DNA of 16,712 nt from Bacillota bacterium. GTDB taxonomy: Bacteria > Bacillota > Negativicutes > Sporomusales > Sporomusaceae. The notes beneath the pieces are model-generated. The model saw only the letters and a list, made by a program, of their open reading frames with translations, was not told the DNA's origin and ran no database searches. This document shows positions 7,765 through 14,584 of the stretch, one piece after another. Every line of letters starts with the position of its first letter. Position 1 is the first letter of the stretch. Position numbers and translations under genes: made by a program. The stretch covers positions 1-16,712 of the forward strand of contig JAEZVB010000046.1 in the NCBI GenBank assembly GCA_023443285.1. The letters run 5' to 3'.

Positions 7765-8023
7765 AAGGTTTTTGGTTAGCATCGTATTTGGCAGTCAAGG
7801 TACTGCCGGTAGCTTGCGAGTTGCCTTGCCCAAACTGAGTTTCTTGCGCTTGAATCATTTTTCGAACCATTTGTCCGCCTACTCGTCCGTTGTCAGCCGA
7901 AGTAAGAGCGCCTTTGTAGGTGTTTTTATAGTCTTTCAAACCTAGTTCGGCGGCCGTTTCTTCTTTCAGGCGATCGAGGCCACTTTGCGCTGTAGGGTTC
8001 ACTGGTTTTTTGCTCCTTGACAT
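7763..8023 (-). CDS. alpha/beta-type small acid-soluble spore protein
   Basis: This 86-residue protein has the two signature blocks of the family that coats and protects DNA in dormant endospores. They are SGLDRLKEETAAELGL (residues 14-29), which includes the region cut by the germination protease, and TSADNGRVGGQMVRKMI (41-57), the DNA-binding helix with its glycine pair. The N-terminus is basic, and the tail (60-86) is Gln/Gly/Ser-rich and somewhat longer than in Bacillus SspA. A GGAGGT ribosome binding site precedes ATG 8023. In known species these genes are read by forespore sigma-G; I could not place a convincing sigma-G promoter upstream. The gene is flanked by terminators on both sides, so it is a single-gene unit. 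It is direct evidence that the organism, or its recent ancestor, makes endospores. Confidence 0.95.
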   Translation of the reverse strand: MSRSKKPVNPTAQSGLDRLKEETAAELGLKDYKNTYKGALTSADNGRVGGQMVRKMIQAQETQFGQGNSQATGSTLTAKYDANQKP

Positions 8024-8125
8024 TACGCAAAACCTCCGTTTAATTTATTTTTGGTACCTGTTTATAGGTTGCCTGTTATTTGCGGATAGATACCTTGTAA
8101 GTTATGGCTTAATTGGCAAATTTAA

Positions 8126-8150
8126 AAGGCGGCTCATGATGAGCCGCCTT
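8126..8150 (-). terminator. strong intrinsic terminator of the porin gene
   Basis: This is a near-perfect palindrome with 12-base arms AAGGCGGCTCAT and ATGAGCCGCCTT around a single G. A T-rich tail follows on the minus strand. It lies 18 bases past the porin stop codon (8169). Confidence 0.9.
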
Positions 8151-8168
8151 GAGAAACGCAATATCTTA

Positions 8169-9026
8169 TTAGAAGCTTACAGCAAATTCAACGTTGGTAC
8201 GATTGTGGTCGGTGCCGTCTTGCTTATCAGCAAAATCATGGTAAGCAGTCAAAGTAGCTGCGTCAGATACTTTATAGATTCCTTTTAAGCGAAGTCCTTT
8301 GGAATCTTGGTACCAGCCATCAGTGGTGAAGTTAGGCAGAGCAGTTGCTTTAATATTGCGGTAGGATACAGCATATTTCAGGTCGCCTTTCTTCGCGGCA
8401 TCGCCTACAGCGACTTCAGCTAAATAACCGTTTTGTTTTGTGGTACTGTTTTTAGCGTATTCTACATTAAGAACTACATTGCTAGCAAGTTTAGTGTCCG
8501 CGTTAACGGCATAGTAGTGATCGCCTTCAGTCAAGTAAGAAGCTCCAACGTTCACATTACCCAAAGTAGTGCTTACATCGGCAAAGGAAGTATTAATATC
8601 GGCTGGATCCTTACCATAAAAGCTATTGATTTTGACACCCTCAACAGTAGTTCCAACTTGCGCACCTGTGAATTTGTCGTCATCCATTAAGAGACCTTTA
8701 CCAATAGCAAGAGATTGTTTACCGGCTTTAACATCGAATTGGCCAGCTTTGGCACCAATATAAGCTTGGTCAAAGGTGGTAGTATTGTCAGCATTTCCGT
8801 TTCTTAAGTCATTAACCAGTTTCATACGTCCATGGATGTAGAAAGTGTCATCAATTTGAGAATCAATATTAAGACGAATACGATTAGTCAAATAATCGCC
8901 AGCACCATCCTGGTTACGAAATTCAATGTTAGCGTCACCAGAGAACGTAGGAGCAGCAGCAAATACAGAAGCAGTCGAAACAGTAAGAGCAGTCATTACA
9001 GCAGCAGCAAGCAGTTTCTTTTTCAT
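8169..9026 (-). CDS. outer-membrane beta-barrel porin-like protein
   Basis: This 285-residue protein begins with a clear Sec signal peptide: MKKK, a hydrophobic core (LLAAAVMTALTV) and an AxA-type cleavage site at about 23-25. The mature part has few long hydrophobic runs and many alternating polar/aromatic strands, such as YLTNRIRLNI, TFYIHGRMKLV and LRLKGIYKV. It ends VEFAVSF, with the terminal phenylalanine typical of proteins inserted by the BAM machinery. It resembles the putative porins of Negativicutes rather than S-layer or lipoprotein families. It would form a diffusion channel in the outer membrane; no substrate can be inferred. A very strong GAGGAGG ribosome binding site and a strong terminator suggest high expression. 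There is no SLH domain linking it to peptidoglycan, unlike the OmpM-type porins of this group. Confidence 0.82.
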   Translation of the reverse strand: MKKKLLAAAVMTALTVSTASVFAAAPTFSGDANIEFRNQDGAGDYLTNRIRLNIDSQIDDTFYIHGRMKLVNDLRNGNADNTTTFDQAYIGAKAGQFDVKAGKQSLAIGKGLLMDDDKFTGAQVGTTVEGVKINSFYGKDPADINTSFADVSTTLGNVNVGASYLTEGDHYYAVNADTKLASNVVLNVEYAKNSTTKQNGYLAEVAVGDAAKKGDLKYAVSYRNIKATALPNFTTDGWYQDSKGLRLKGIYKVSDAATLTAYHDFADKQDGTDHNRTNVEFAVSF

Positions 9027-9409
9027 GATATTTCCTCCTCAAATTTTTTTGCTACCAGTCAATCAGTCAAAAACAATTTGTTATCATAGACAATCCGACT
9101 TATTTTATTGAGGAGAGCCTGCTTTTCTTCATGAGTGTCCACGTTTCCTCATTTCATATTAAGCCATGCTCTTGATCAACTTTTTCACCGGAGTGACTAC
9201 TTCTAACCTTACTGTTTTATGATATTAATAATTCGATTAATTTTACATAATTCCTTTATTGTATACTTAAAATTTGTTTGGTAAATAAATGAAGCGCCCC
9301 TTTTCGGGACGCTTTCTTTCTTATCATTTTTCAGATAAATTACAGTAATGCTATACATTTTATAAAAAGAAAATCTATCATTGCACGTCACCACAGTTAC
9401 CCTGCAGAT
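9027..9409. other. 383-base intergenic region between lysC and the porin gene
   Basis: The stretch is AT-rich and holds no supportable gene: the 61-codon minus-strand frame at 9209-9394 has no ribosome binding site and low complexity. The part next to the porin (9027-9200) must hold the porin promoter, but no box pair stands out beyond a TATGAT-like element at 9084-9089. It also contains a short direct repeat TTGACTGATTGACTGG (minus strand) at about 9056-9071. The lysC-proximal part contains the hairpin at 9291-9316. Confidence 0.6.
9291..9316. terminator. hairpin, probable terminator downstream of lysC
   Basis: The arms AAGCG-CCC and GGG-CGCTT pair around CTTTTC with one C/A mismatch. The plus-strand side ends in a T-rich tract (TTTCTTTCTT). 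On the minus strand, after lysC, the tail is weaker (ATTTATTTA). It lies about 95 bases past the lysC stop. Confidence 0.55.
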
Positions 9410-10630
9410 TTACGCAGGAAAAAACCGGGCATGAATAACATTTACAGCTTCTTTGACTTTTTCAACTTCTATTAAACACGAAATACTGATTTCTGAAGTA
9501 CTAATAACCGCTATATTAATGCCGGCATCAGCCAATGCGCCAAAGGTAGCAGCAGCAATACCCGGATTACCGAGCATACCGGCACCAACTACCGATACTT
9601 TGGCTACATTCTCGTCAATCACTAGTCCGCTAAATTCCATTTCATTTTTTAGTCTCTCTAAAATTTTCTTCGCTTGTGGAACATCTCCTTGGGAAATTGT
9701 AAATACCATATCAATAATATTTTTGTCTGCAGTACGAACACTCTGTACAATCATATCTACGTCAACGTTGGCCTCTGCCAAGTTAGAGAATATTTTATAT
9801 GCAATTCCAGGCTGATCGGCTACTCCCAGTACGGCAATTTTAGCAACATTGGTATCATGTGTTACACCACGAATGACAAATTCTTTTTCTTCCATCGTAT
9901 ATTCCTCCCTGATAAATGTACCTGGTTCCTGCGTAAATGTGGAGCGGACATGAATGGGCATGTCATAATGCATACCTAGCTCTACTGAACGTGGATGCAT
10001 TACCCCGGCACCAAGCCGAGCCATTTCCAACATTTCATTATATGTAATTTCTTTCATGCGTCTTGCTGTAGGAACAACTCTGGGATCAGAAGAATAGATT
10101 CCATCGACATCCGTATAGATTTCACAATGGTCAGCCTTGAGACCAGCTGCTACTGCCACTGCCGTAGTATCAGAACCTCCTCGACCAAGTGTTGTGATAT
10201 CCCCATCTTTTGTCAGCCCCTGAAAACCTGCCACAACAACAATTTTACCGGCATCAAGTTCTTGTCTAACTCTGTCGGCATTAATACCAGTAATCTTTGC
10301 TTTATTGAACGTCTCGTTGGTGGTAAAGCCAGCTTGAAAGCCCGTCATAGATATTGCTTCCTGGCCTAGCTTAGCAAATGCCATGGCTAAAAGCGCAATC
10401 GATACTTGTTCGCCAGTTGCCAAAAGCATATCCATCTCGCGTCCAAAGGTCTCATTGGTGATGGCTTTCGCCAAACTAATTAAATCATCGGTAGTATCGC
10501 CCATGGCCGAGACTACAACAACTATTTTATCCTCAGGATTTTTTTCCTGCAATACCCGCCTGGCAACTGCCATAATTTTTTCCGGTGTAGCTACTGAGCT
10601 CCCGCCAAATTTTTTTACAATTAGTGCCAT
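9410..10630 (-). CDS. lysC: aspartokinase with two C-terminal ACT domains
   Basis: This 406-residue enzyme phosphorylates L-aspartate with ATP, the first step towards lysine, threonine, methionine and diaminopimelate. The N-terminal amino-acid-kinase domain opens with VKKFGGSSVA (residues 5-14). It also has VVVVSAMGDTTDDLI, the substrate-binding FTTNE segment, and GRGGSDTTAVAVA. Two ACT regulatory modules follow from about 260: VAKIAVLGVADQPG and VAKVSVVGAGMLGNPG. Length and layout match the lysine-feedback-inhibited Bacillus LysC (aspartokinase II). A GGGGGATAGGC ribosome binding site precedes ATG 10630. A second strong ribosome binding site inside the gene fits synthesis of a separate ACT-only beta subunit from codon 246, described in its own entry. 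No lysine riboswitch is visible in the 106-base leader. Confidence 0.95.
   Translation of the reverse strand: MALIVKKFGGSSVATPEKIMAVARRVLQEKNPEDKIVVVVSAMGDTTDDLISLAKAITNETFGREMDMLLATGEQVSIALLAMAFAKLGQEAISMTGFQAGFTTNETFNKAKITGINADRVRQELDAGKIVVVAGFQGLTKDGDITTLGRGGSDTTAVAVAAGLKADHCEIYTDVDGIYSSDPRVVPTARRMKEITYNEMLEMARLGAGVMHPRSVELGMHYDMPIHVRSTFTQEPGTFIREEYTMEEKEFVIRGVTHDTNVAKIAVLGVADQPGIAYKIFSNLAEANVDVDMIVQSVRTADKNIIDMVFTISQGDVPQAKKILERLKNEMEFSGLVIDENVAKVSVVGAGMLGNPGIAAATFGALADAGINIAVISTSEISISCLIEVEKVKEAVNVIHARFFPA
9893..9910 (-). promoter_or_regulatory. internal ribosome binding site and ATG for an aspartokinase beta subunit
   Basis: On the minus strand AGGGAGG (9904-9910) lies 8 bases before an in-frame ATG (9893-9895), codon 246 of lysC. 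Translation from here would give the C-terminal 161 residues (MEEKEFVIRGV...), that is the two ACT domains. From memory, Bacillus subtilis LysC is known to make a beta subunit by internal initiation at about the same codon, so the site is likely functional. Confidence 0.75.
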
Positions 10631-10736
10631 GCCTATCCCCCTTTATTATGCAGCATATAATTTAGCATGGCAATTTATATTCTCCATATAAATACAATAT
10701 CCTTCTACAAGTGGACAAAATGGTTAATATTTTACT

Positions 10737-11174
10737 CTACAACATATATACATTGATAAAAATTAAGCCTGCAAGGATAATCTCCCAACAGCCTTTAGTA
10801 ACCAAAATAATACTATCTTCCTGATTATAACACCACTCAGTAAAATTCCGGTAAGCGCCTGCTATATCCTGCCATAAAGCAATTGTTCCCAAAATAGCAG
10901 CTAGTAATGCTACCACTTTGAGGCCAATTGTAGGAAATGCAGCGCTTATCGCAAGAAAATAACACGAGAGAAGCATCCATACTAAAAATAGTAGCGTTAT
11001 CGCCAAACATCGAGCAACTTTGGAACCAACGCACCTTGCGACTTTTAATAAGGCCAGCCTAACCACACGTCGACCACATAACACCTGGCCGTTTTCATAA
11101 CGTGTGTAACGTTGGGGAATGTCATAATTCCATACAATAGTACAACAAGCCATGAGTAATAGTAGTTTCTGCAT
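10737..11174 (-). CDS. multi-pass membrane protein of unknown function
   Basis: This 145-residue protein starts at ATG 11174, chosen because GGGAGG lies 9 bases upstream; the frame runs three codons further to a TTG that abuts that site. It has an N-terminal hydrophobic stretch (QKLLLLMACCTIVW), then a basic, Arg-rich loop (RRVVRLALLKVARC). Three more hydrophobic segments follow (CLAITLLFLVWMLLSCYFLAIS, GLKVVALLAAILGTIALW and WEIILAGLIFINVYML), giving about four membrane passes. I do not recognise a family. A good promoter (11228-11256) sits just upstream and no terminator separates it from lysC 106 bases downstream, so the two may be cotranscribed. Nothing in it suggests transport or catalysis. 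Confidence 0.65.
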   Translation of the reverse strand: MQKLLLLMACCTIVWNYDIPQRYTRYENGQVLCGRRVVRLALLKVARCVGSKVARCLAITLLFLVWMLLSCYFLAISAAFPTIGLKVVALLAAILGTIALWQDIAGAYRNFTEWCYNQEDSIILVTKGCWEIILAGLIFINVYML

Positions 11175-11227
11175 ACACCTCAACCTCCCGGTACATGATA
11201 TGCAGTGCTCCCTAAGATCTCATCTAT

Positions 11228-11256
11228 ATTATATCATTGTTTAATTATTTGAACAA
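11228..11256 (-). promoter_or_regulatory. putative sigma-A promoter for the membrane protein gene (and perhaps lysC)
   Basis: On the minus strand TTGTTC (11251-11256) and a perfect TATAAT (11228-11233) are 17 bases apart. The -35 box abuts the stop codon of the HD-GYP gene (11257-11259). The start codon of the membrane protein gene lies 53 bases downstream of the -10. Confidence 0.6.
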
Positions 11257-12327
11257 TCAGACATCTATTACTTCGCTAATCTCTACCGATTTATTTTTAT
11301 TCAAGTCAATAAATTCATTATCATCTGTGCGAACAATCGGCCGTCTGTAAGCTACATTATCATAGTAGACAACTTCAGCTATGCGGCCATCGCTTAGTCG
11401 CATAAATTTTCCAGTTAGATAATTACTAATATTCTGCAAAAATATGGTACAAAATTCGGCGTCAATCTTTCCGAACATCTCGCTAGCCAATGTTTCTATA
11501 ACGCTAAAGGGGTCTAGTTTAGTTTGATATACCCTATCTGAAGTCATTGCATCATAGATATCAACAATGGCAATTATCTTGGCAAAATAATGAATTTGTC
11601 CACCTGCAAGATTTAGCGGGTAGCCACTGCCATCCATTCGTTCGTGATGTTGCAACACTCCAAGTCGTACAGCTTCTGGTAACTCTAGACTTTCCCGCAA
11701 AAGCTCATAGCCAAGTATCGGGTGATATCGCATAATCTCAAATTCTTTTTTCGATAATTTATCCGGCTTATTTAATATATCTATATCTACCAACGTCTTA
11801 CCGGTATCATGTAGTAATCCGGCAAATATTAAGTCTTTTAAATCTTGCCCGCCAACTCCCAGCCACTTTCCTAATACACCGGACAGTATGGCTACATTGA
11901 GGGAATGATGAAAAGTATAATCATCTTTTCGTTCCATCATTAACAAAAAGGAAATTATACTAGGAGTACTGACCATCTCCTCAATAGATTTGCTTGATAG
12001 CTCTCTCATAGATGCTACTGAAATCTTTTTATAACGTCGAGTCTGCTCAAAGTAAGTTTTTAAAGAATCCAAACTATTTTCATAATTATCCTTAGTTCGC
12101 TGGGCATAATACTCAAGTTCTTGAACATGTGCAGTAACTGTCTGATTTAGTTCCTGGATATCAAGCTTATGGATACCCCAATTAGCAAGTTGATCGATAA
12201 TCCGCTGTGAAAGAATTATGCCTTCACCCAAAATTACTCGACCATTCACGCCCACTATTGGTTTCCCGATAGTCATGCCAGGAACTATGTCCTTTAGATT
12301 ATATTGCTTCGTAGTAATCTCTGCCAT
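11257..12327 (-). CDS. HD-GYP domain protein, probable cyclic-di-GMP phosphodiesterase
   Basis: This 356-residue cytoplasmic protein has a DUF3391-like N-terminal region (about 10-65, LKDIVPGMTIGKPI), a helical linker, and a full HD-GYP domain (about 130-300). Catalytic marks are all present: the first His at HHSLN (140-141), HDTGK (173-177), YHP (201-203), HHERMDGSGYP (227-237) and DIYDAMTSDR (256-265). HD-GYP proteins hydrolyse cyclic-di-GMP to pGpG or GMP, affecting motility, biofilm or sporulation. No receiver, PAS or membrane segment is attached, so the input signal is unknown. I chose ATG 12327, preceded by a weak GGTGGGTG site. The frame continues 31 codons upstream, but that stretch overlaps the preceding gene's terminator (12389-12410) and cannot be translated sensibly. 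A weak promoter-like pair (TTCACA, 17 bases, TAATAA) lies at 12357-12385. Confidence 0.9.
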   Translation of the reverse strand: MAEITTKQYNLKDIVPGMTIGKPIVGVNGRVILGEGIILSQRIIDQLANWGIHKLDIQELNQTVTAHVQELEYYAQRTKDNYENSLDSLKTYFEQTRRYKKISVASMRELSSKSIEEMVSTPSIISFLLMMERKDDYTFHHSLNVAILSGVLGKWLGVGGQDLKDLIFAGLLHDTGKTLVDIDILNKPDKLSKKEFEIMRYHPILGYELLRESLELPEAVRLGVLQHHERMDGSGYPLNLAGGQIHYFAKIIAIVDIYDAMTSDRVYQTKLDPFSVIETLASEMFGKIDAEFCTIFLQNISNYLTGKFMRLSDGRIAEVVYYDNVAYRRPIVRTDDNEFIDLNKNKSVEISEVIDV

Positions 12328-12356
12328 AGTTTCACCCACCCATACGAGATTCATAA

Positions 12357-12385
12357 TTATTATGTCAGCTATAATTGGATGTGAA
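12357..12385 (-). promoter_or_regulatory. possible promoter of the HD-GYP gene
   Basis: On the minus strand TTCACA (12380-12385) and TAATAA (12357-12362) are 17 bases apart, 30 bases before the chosen start. The -35 box overlaps the T-run of the preceding terminator, and the -10 is imperfect, so this is tentative. Confidence 0.3.
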
Positions 12386-12410
12386 AAAGCCAGGGGTAGT
12401 AGCCCCTGGC
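12384..12410 (-). terminator. intrinsic terminator of the superoxide reductase gene
   Basis: The perfect 8-bp stem GCCAGGGG/CCCCTGGC encloses the loop TAGTAG. It is followed on the minus strand by TTTTT (12384-12388). It lies 20 bases beyond the stop of the superoxide reductase gene. Confidence 0.92.
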
Positions 12411-12430
12411 TCGAGAGCAACTCTATTTAA

Positions 12431-12823
12431 TTATTCTACAATAATCTCCTTATAACCTTCCCACAAACCGTGAATATTGCAATAAGATTCAGCAACTAAT
12501 GTACCAGAAACACCAAGCTTGACTACTACTTTACCAAATGGCTCAGAGTAAACCATACCTTTATTAGCACCTTCGGTGGATTCACCATGAGCTGTAAATT
12601 CAAAATTAGCAATCTCATAGGCAAATTTAGCGTTGTCAGGCTTAAAGTAGAGTTTTATCCAGCGAATATGGTGCTCTGTTGCATTAGGATGGGAAATTTC
12701 TTTGCCAACACATACTTCGACAGAGACCTTTTCACCTGCTTTAGCTTTATCTGGTGCTTCAATCACCGGTACATGCTTTTCGGCTTTCCAGTCCGCGCTT
12801 TGCACTAAATCAGAAATTTTCAT
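12431..12823 (-). CDS. superoxide reductase (neelaredoxin / class II desulfoferrodoxin)
   Basis: This 130-residue protein reduces superoxide to hydrogen peroxide without making oxygen, the usual defence of anaerobes. The Fe(His)4Cys site is readable: H17 in EKHVPVIE (with the E15/K16 pair of the active-site loop), H45 in ISHPN, H51 or H52 in TEHHIRW, and C115 and H118 in YCNIHGLW. The N-terminal rubredoxin-like desulforedoxin domain with its CxxC...CC motif is absent, so this is the one-iron form. Electrons would come from a rubredoxin, which is not encoded nearby. A GGGGGA ribosome binding site precedes ATG 12823. It is a single-gene unit closed by its own terminator, which fits independent stress control, though no operator such as a PerR box was recognised. 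Confidence 0.93.
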   Translation of the reverse strand: MKISDLVQSADWKAEKHVPVIEAPDKAKAGEKVSVEVCVGKEISHPNATEHHIRWIKLYFKPDNAKFAYEIANFEFTAHGESTEGANKGMVYSEPFGKVVVKLGVSGTLVAESYCNIHGLWEGYKEIIVE

Positions 12824-12914
12824 TGAATATTCCCCCTACATATTATTTGGCACTACTTACCATTCATTTAGGGATAATTATTCTCCGCAAAAATTAAAAT
12901 TCCTTTTAACCAGC

Positions 12915-12964
12915 CTAAAAAAAATATTTTTCATCGTATATTTCTATTTGATTTTAAATATACG
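12915..12964 (-). terminator. possible terminator spanning the end of the 12944-14065 gene
   Basis: The 9-bp stem CGTATATTT (12935-12943) / AAATATACG (12956-12964) has one arm in the last codons of the gene and the other after its stop codon. On the minus strand an AT hairpin and a run of eight T follow. The stem is AT-rich and the T-run is offset by ten bases, so efficiency is uncertain. Confidence 0.45.
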
Positions 12965-14065
12965 AACCTTCAAACTTCTTAACTGCTGCCGATCCACATC
13001 TTCCCATTCGGGCGGACACAACATATCTACAGGATAAAGCGCTAAGGAGGTATCACATTCGTATACGGCTTCTAGTGCTTGTAAAGCAGCAATAGCATTG
13101 TTAGCCCGAGCGATGGTATTAATCGTCTCTTTAGAAGCCTTTACCGCCAAAATGCAATCATCAGTTAGATCGTTTTTTATAATGCCAGCCGCATAGGCTT
13201 CCTGAAATGACGGAATATTTGCCAATACAACAGTCATTACCTGTAAAATAATTGCACCACAAAGTTCAAAATATTGTTTATTGAACACTCGAGTATCTTT
13301 ATCCTGGAATTGGAGCCGGCCAGAAGGTAACATTTCGCAGGTTTGCCTAGGAATAACCGCCTTGGCGGGCAACCAAACTTTAATTAGCGGAATATCTGCA
13401 AAAAAGTCAATATCCACTTCAACAACTACCGGCATTTTTAAATGATTCAAAACCTCATCAAGTCGAATCCTTACAGCACTTGGTTCCCCTGTCAGCAATT
13501 GTTGAACAAGTGCAATTCGAGAAGTTTCTTTTAATTCATGCTGTCGTTTTTTTTCTTCATAATTCAGCCGTTCTTGTTCGTTACGCCTCGCCATTTCTTC
13601 CCTGGCTTCTTGCTCTGCATTAATGATAGCTAACAGTTTATCCTTCTGTGTAAAATATAGCGATACAGCAGCAGCCACTCCCAGTGCCGCTGTAATTAAA
13701 AGCACAACAGGGCTGAAAAAAATAACTAGTATTACAAACAATGAAACTATTACAGCAATCCTGACTCCAATGGGATAGACATAACTCTCTTCCACTTTAG
13801 TCACGACTTTTTTAATAAGATAGCTATAATCTGTTAAAACCAGCTCCGGAAACGGTTCTGGCACAAGTAACGAATCATAGTTTGCCGGCTCATAACTAAA
13901 TTTGCTGACAGCAGCCAATTGGAGTTCATTGTCTTGATACTGAATAAACTCTCTGCGCCAGCGCTCAAATTGTTCTTCACCTTTAAAATATCGGACTTCA
14001 GCCCGTTCATTAGTCTTATTGCCTCTTTCCTGCATGGCAGTTGTCTTATTCGACTGCGACGACAT
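12944..14065 (-). CDS. membrane-anchored coiled-coil protein of unknown function
   Basis: I do not recognise this 373-residue protein. It has a charged soluble N-terminus (1-95), and two closely spaced hydrophobic segments (about 100-120 and 121-138) that form a membrane hairpin. A strongly charged helical stretch rich in Glu, Arg, Lys and Gln (about 141-190, typical of a coiled coil) comes next. A soluble C-terminal domain (about 195-373) contains VVVEVDIDFFADIPLIKVWLP and an Ala-rich helix (INTIARANNAIAALQALEAV). There is no signal peptide, so both ends are probably cytoplasmic. The start at ATG 14065 is set by AAGGAGGT, which overlaps the end of the upstream gene: the 12-base gap to the small membrane protein at 14078 marks a two-gene operon. 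No enzyme motif is visible. Confidence 0.75.
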   Translation of the reverse strand: MSSQSNKTTAMQERGNKTNERAEVRYFKGEEQFERWRREFIQYQDNELQLAAVSKFSYEPANYDSLLVPEPFPELVLTDYSYLIKKVVTKVEESYVYPIGVRIAVIVSLFVILVIFFSPVVLLITAALGVAAAVSLYFTQKDKLLAIINAEQEAREEMARRNEQERLNYEEKKRQHELKETSRIALVQQLLTGEPSAVRIRLDEVLNHLKMPVVVEVDIDFFADIPLIKVWLPAKAVIPRQTCEMLPSGRLQFQDKDTRVFNKQYFELCGAIILQVMTVVLANIPSFQEAYAAGIIKNDLTDDCILAVKASKETINTIARANNAIAALQALEAVYECDTSLALYPVDMLCPPEWEDVDRQQLRSLKVRIFKIK

Positions 14066-14077
14066 GTATCCACCTCC

Positions 14078-14329
14078 TTATTTACGAATTGTTATCCTAA
14101 TTGTTTTGCGCATAACAACATAACAAAAAGCCAGTACTCCACCCATCGTAAAGAAGAAAGCGACTGGCTTTGTCATCATAATTTCTGAGCTGGCAATAAG
14201 ACTGAATAAAAGCGCCGTCATATAGGCCAAAAATAATTCACTATAGCGTGGACTACTCACGCGTGGCGCAATAAATAACCACACCAAAAAGCCTATGAGA
14301 ATAATATTACTGTTTTTCATAAACTCCAT
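14078..14329 (-). CDS. small three-pass membrane protein of unknown function
   Basis: This protein of about 83 residues has three hydrophobic segments: ILIGFLVWLFIA, LFLAYMTALLFSLIAS and VAFFFTMGGVLAFCYVVM. A short basic tail (RKTIRITIRK) follows. The start is uncertain. ATG 14329 has AGGTAGGT about 13 bases upstream, ATG 14320 has GGAG only 3 bases upstream, and a GTG at 14344 lies against the AGG. It is translated just before the coiled-coil membrane protein with a 12-base gap, so the two are probably made together and may form a complex. A TATAAT-like box occurs at 14365-14370 on the minus strand. I do not recognise the family. Confidence 0.6.
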   Translation of the reverse strand: MEFMKNSNIILIGFLVWLFIAPRVSSPRYSELFLAYMTALLFSLIASSEIMMTKPVAFFFTMGGVLAFCYVVMRKTIRITIRK

Positions 14330-14512
14330 TGTCTGAAGTTTCACCTACCTAATTTTAGAATAGAATTATATTCGCTGCATACTACTTTTTTCCCTGCTTA
14401 CCATCTATATTCCTTTATTAAATGCATAAAGTTGGTAAAAATCTATTTTAGCTAGCCTTATATTTTTTCTGACTTGAAATTGTTGACGGTTGTAACATTA
14501 TGTTTTTGAACT

Positions 14513-14541
14513 TCATATATTGAATTAGAAACCGATATATA
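14513..14541 (+). promoter_or_regulatory. possible sporulation (sigma-E-like) promoter
   Basis: TCATATA (14513-14519) and GATATATA (14534-14541) are spaced 14 bases apart. They partly match the Bacillus sigma-E boxes (-35 like GTCATATT, -10 like CATACAAT), the -35 better than the -10. They lie 43 bases upstream of the Cys-rich coat-like gene. The region is very AT-rich, so this may be chance. Confidence 0.25.
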
Positions 14542-14584
14542 AAAATAATATCTTTTTAAGTAAATTAAGGAGGTCATAATATTT

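Noticed and set aside
8010..8288. 92-codon plus-strand frame covering the porin terminator
   Set aside because: It is antisense to the ends of the spore protein and porin genes and contains the palindromic terminator; no ribosome binding site.
9209..9394. 61-codon minus-strand frame between lysC and the porin gene
   Set aside because: Low-complexity AT-rich composition, no ribosome binding site, and it runs through the hairpin at 9291-9316.
10631..10736. Lysine riboswitch before lysC
   Set aside because: The leader is only about 100 bases, AT-rich, and lacks the conserved junction and long helices; no terminator hairpin precedes the start.
12328..12420. N-terminal extension of the HD-GYP protein
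   Set aside because: The extension crosses the strong terminator of the superoxide reductase gene and has no ribosome binding site, so translation should begin at 12327.
12702..13037. 111-codon plus-strand frame
   Set aside because: It is antisense to the superoxide reductase and membrane protein genes, whose protein motifs are clear.
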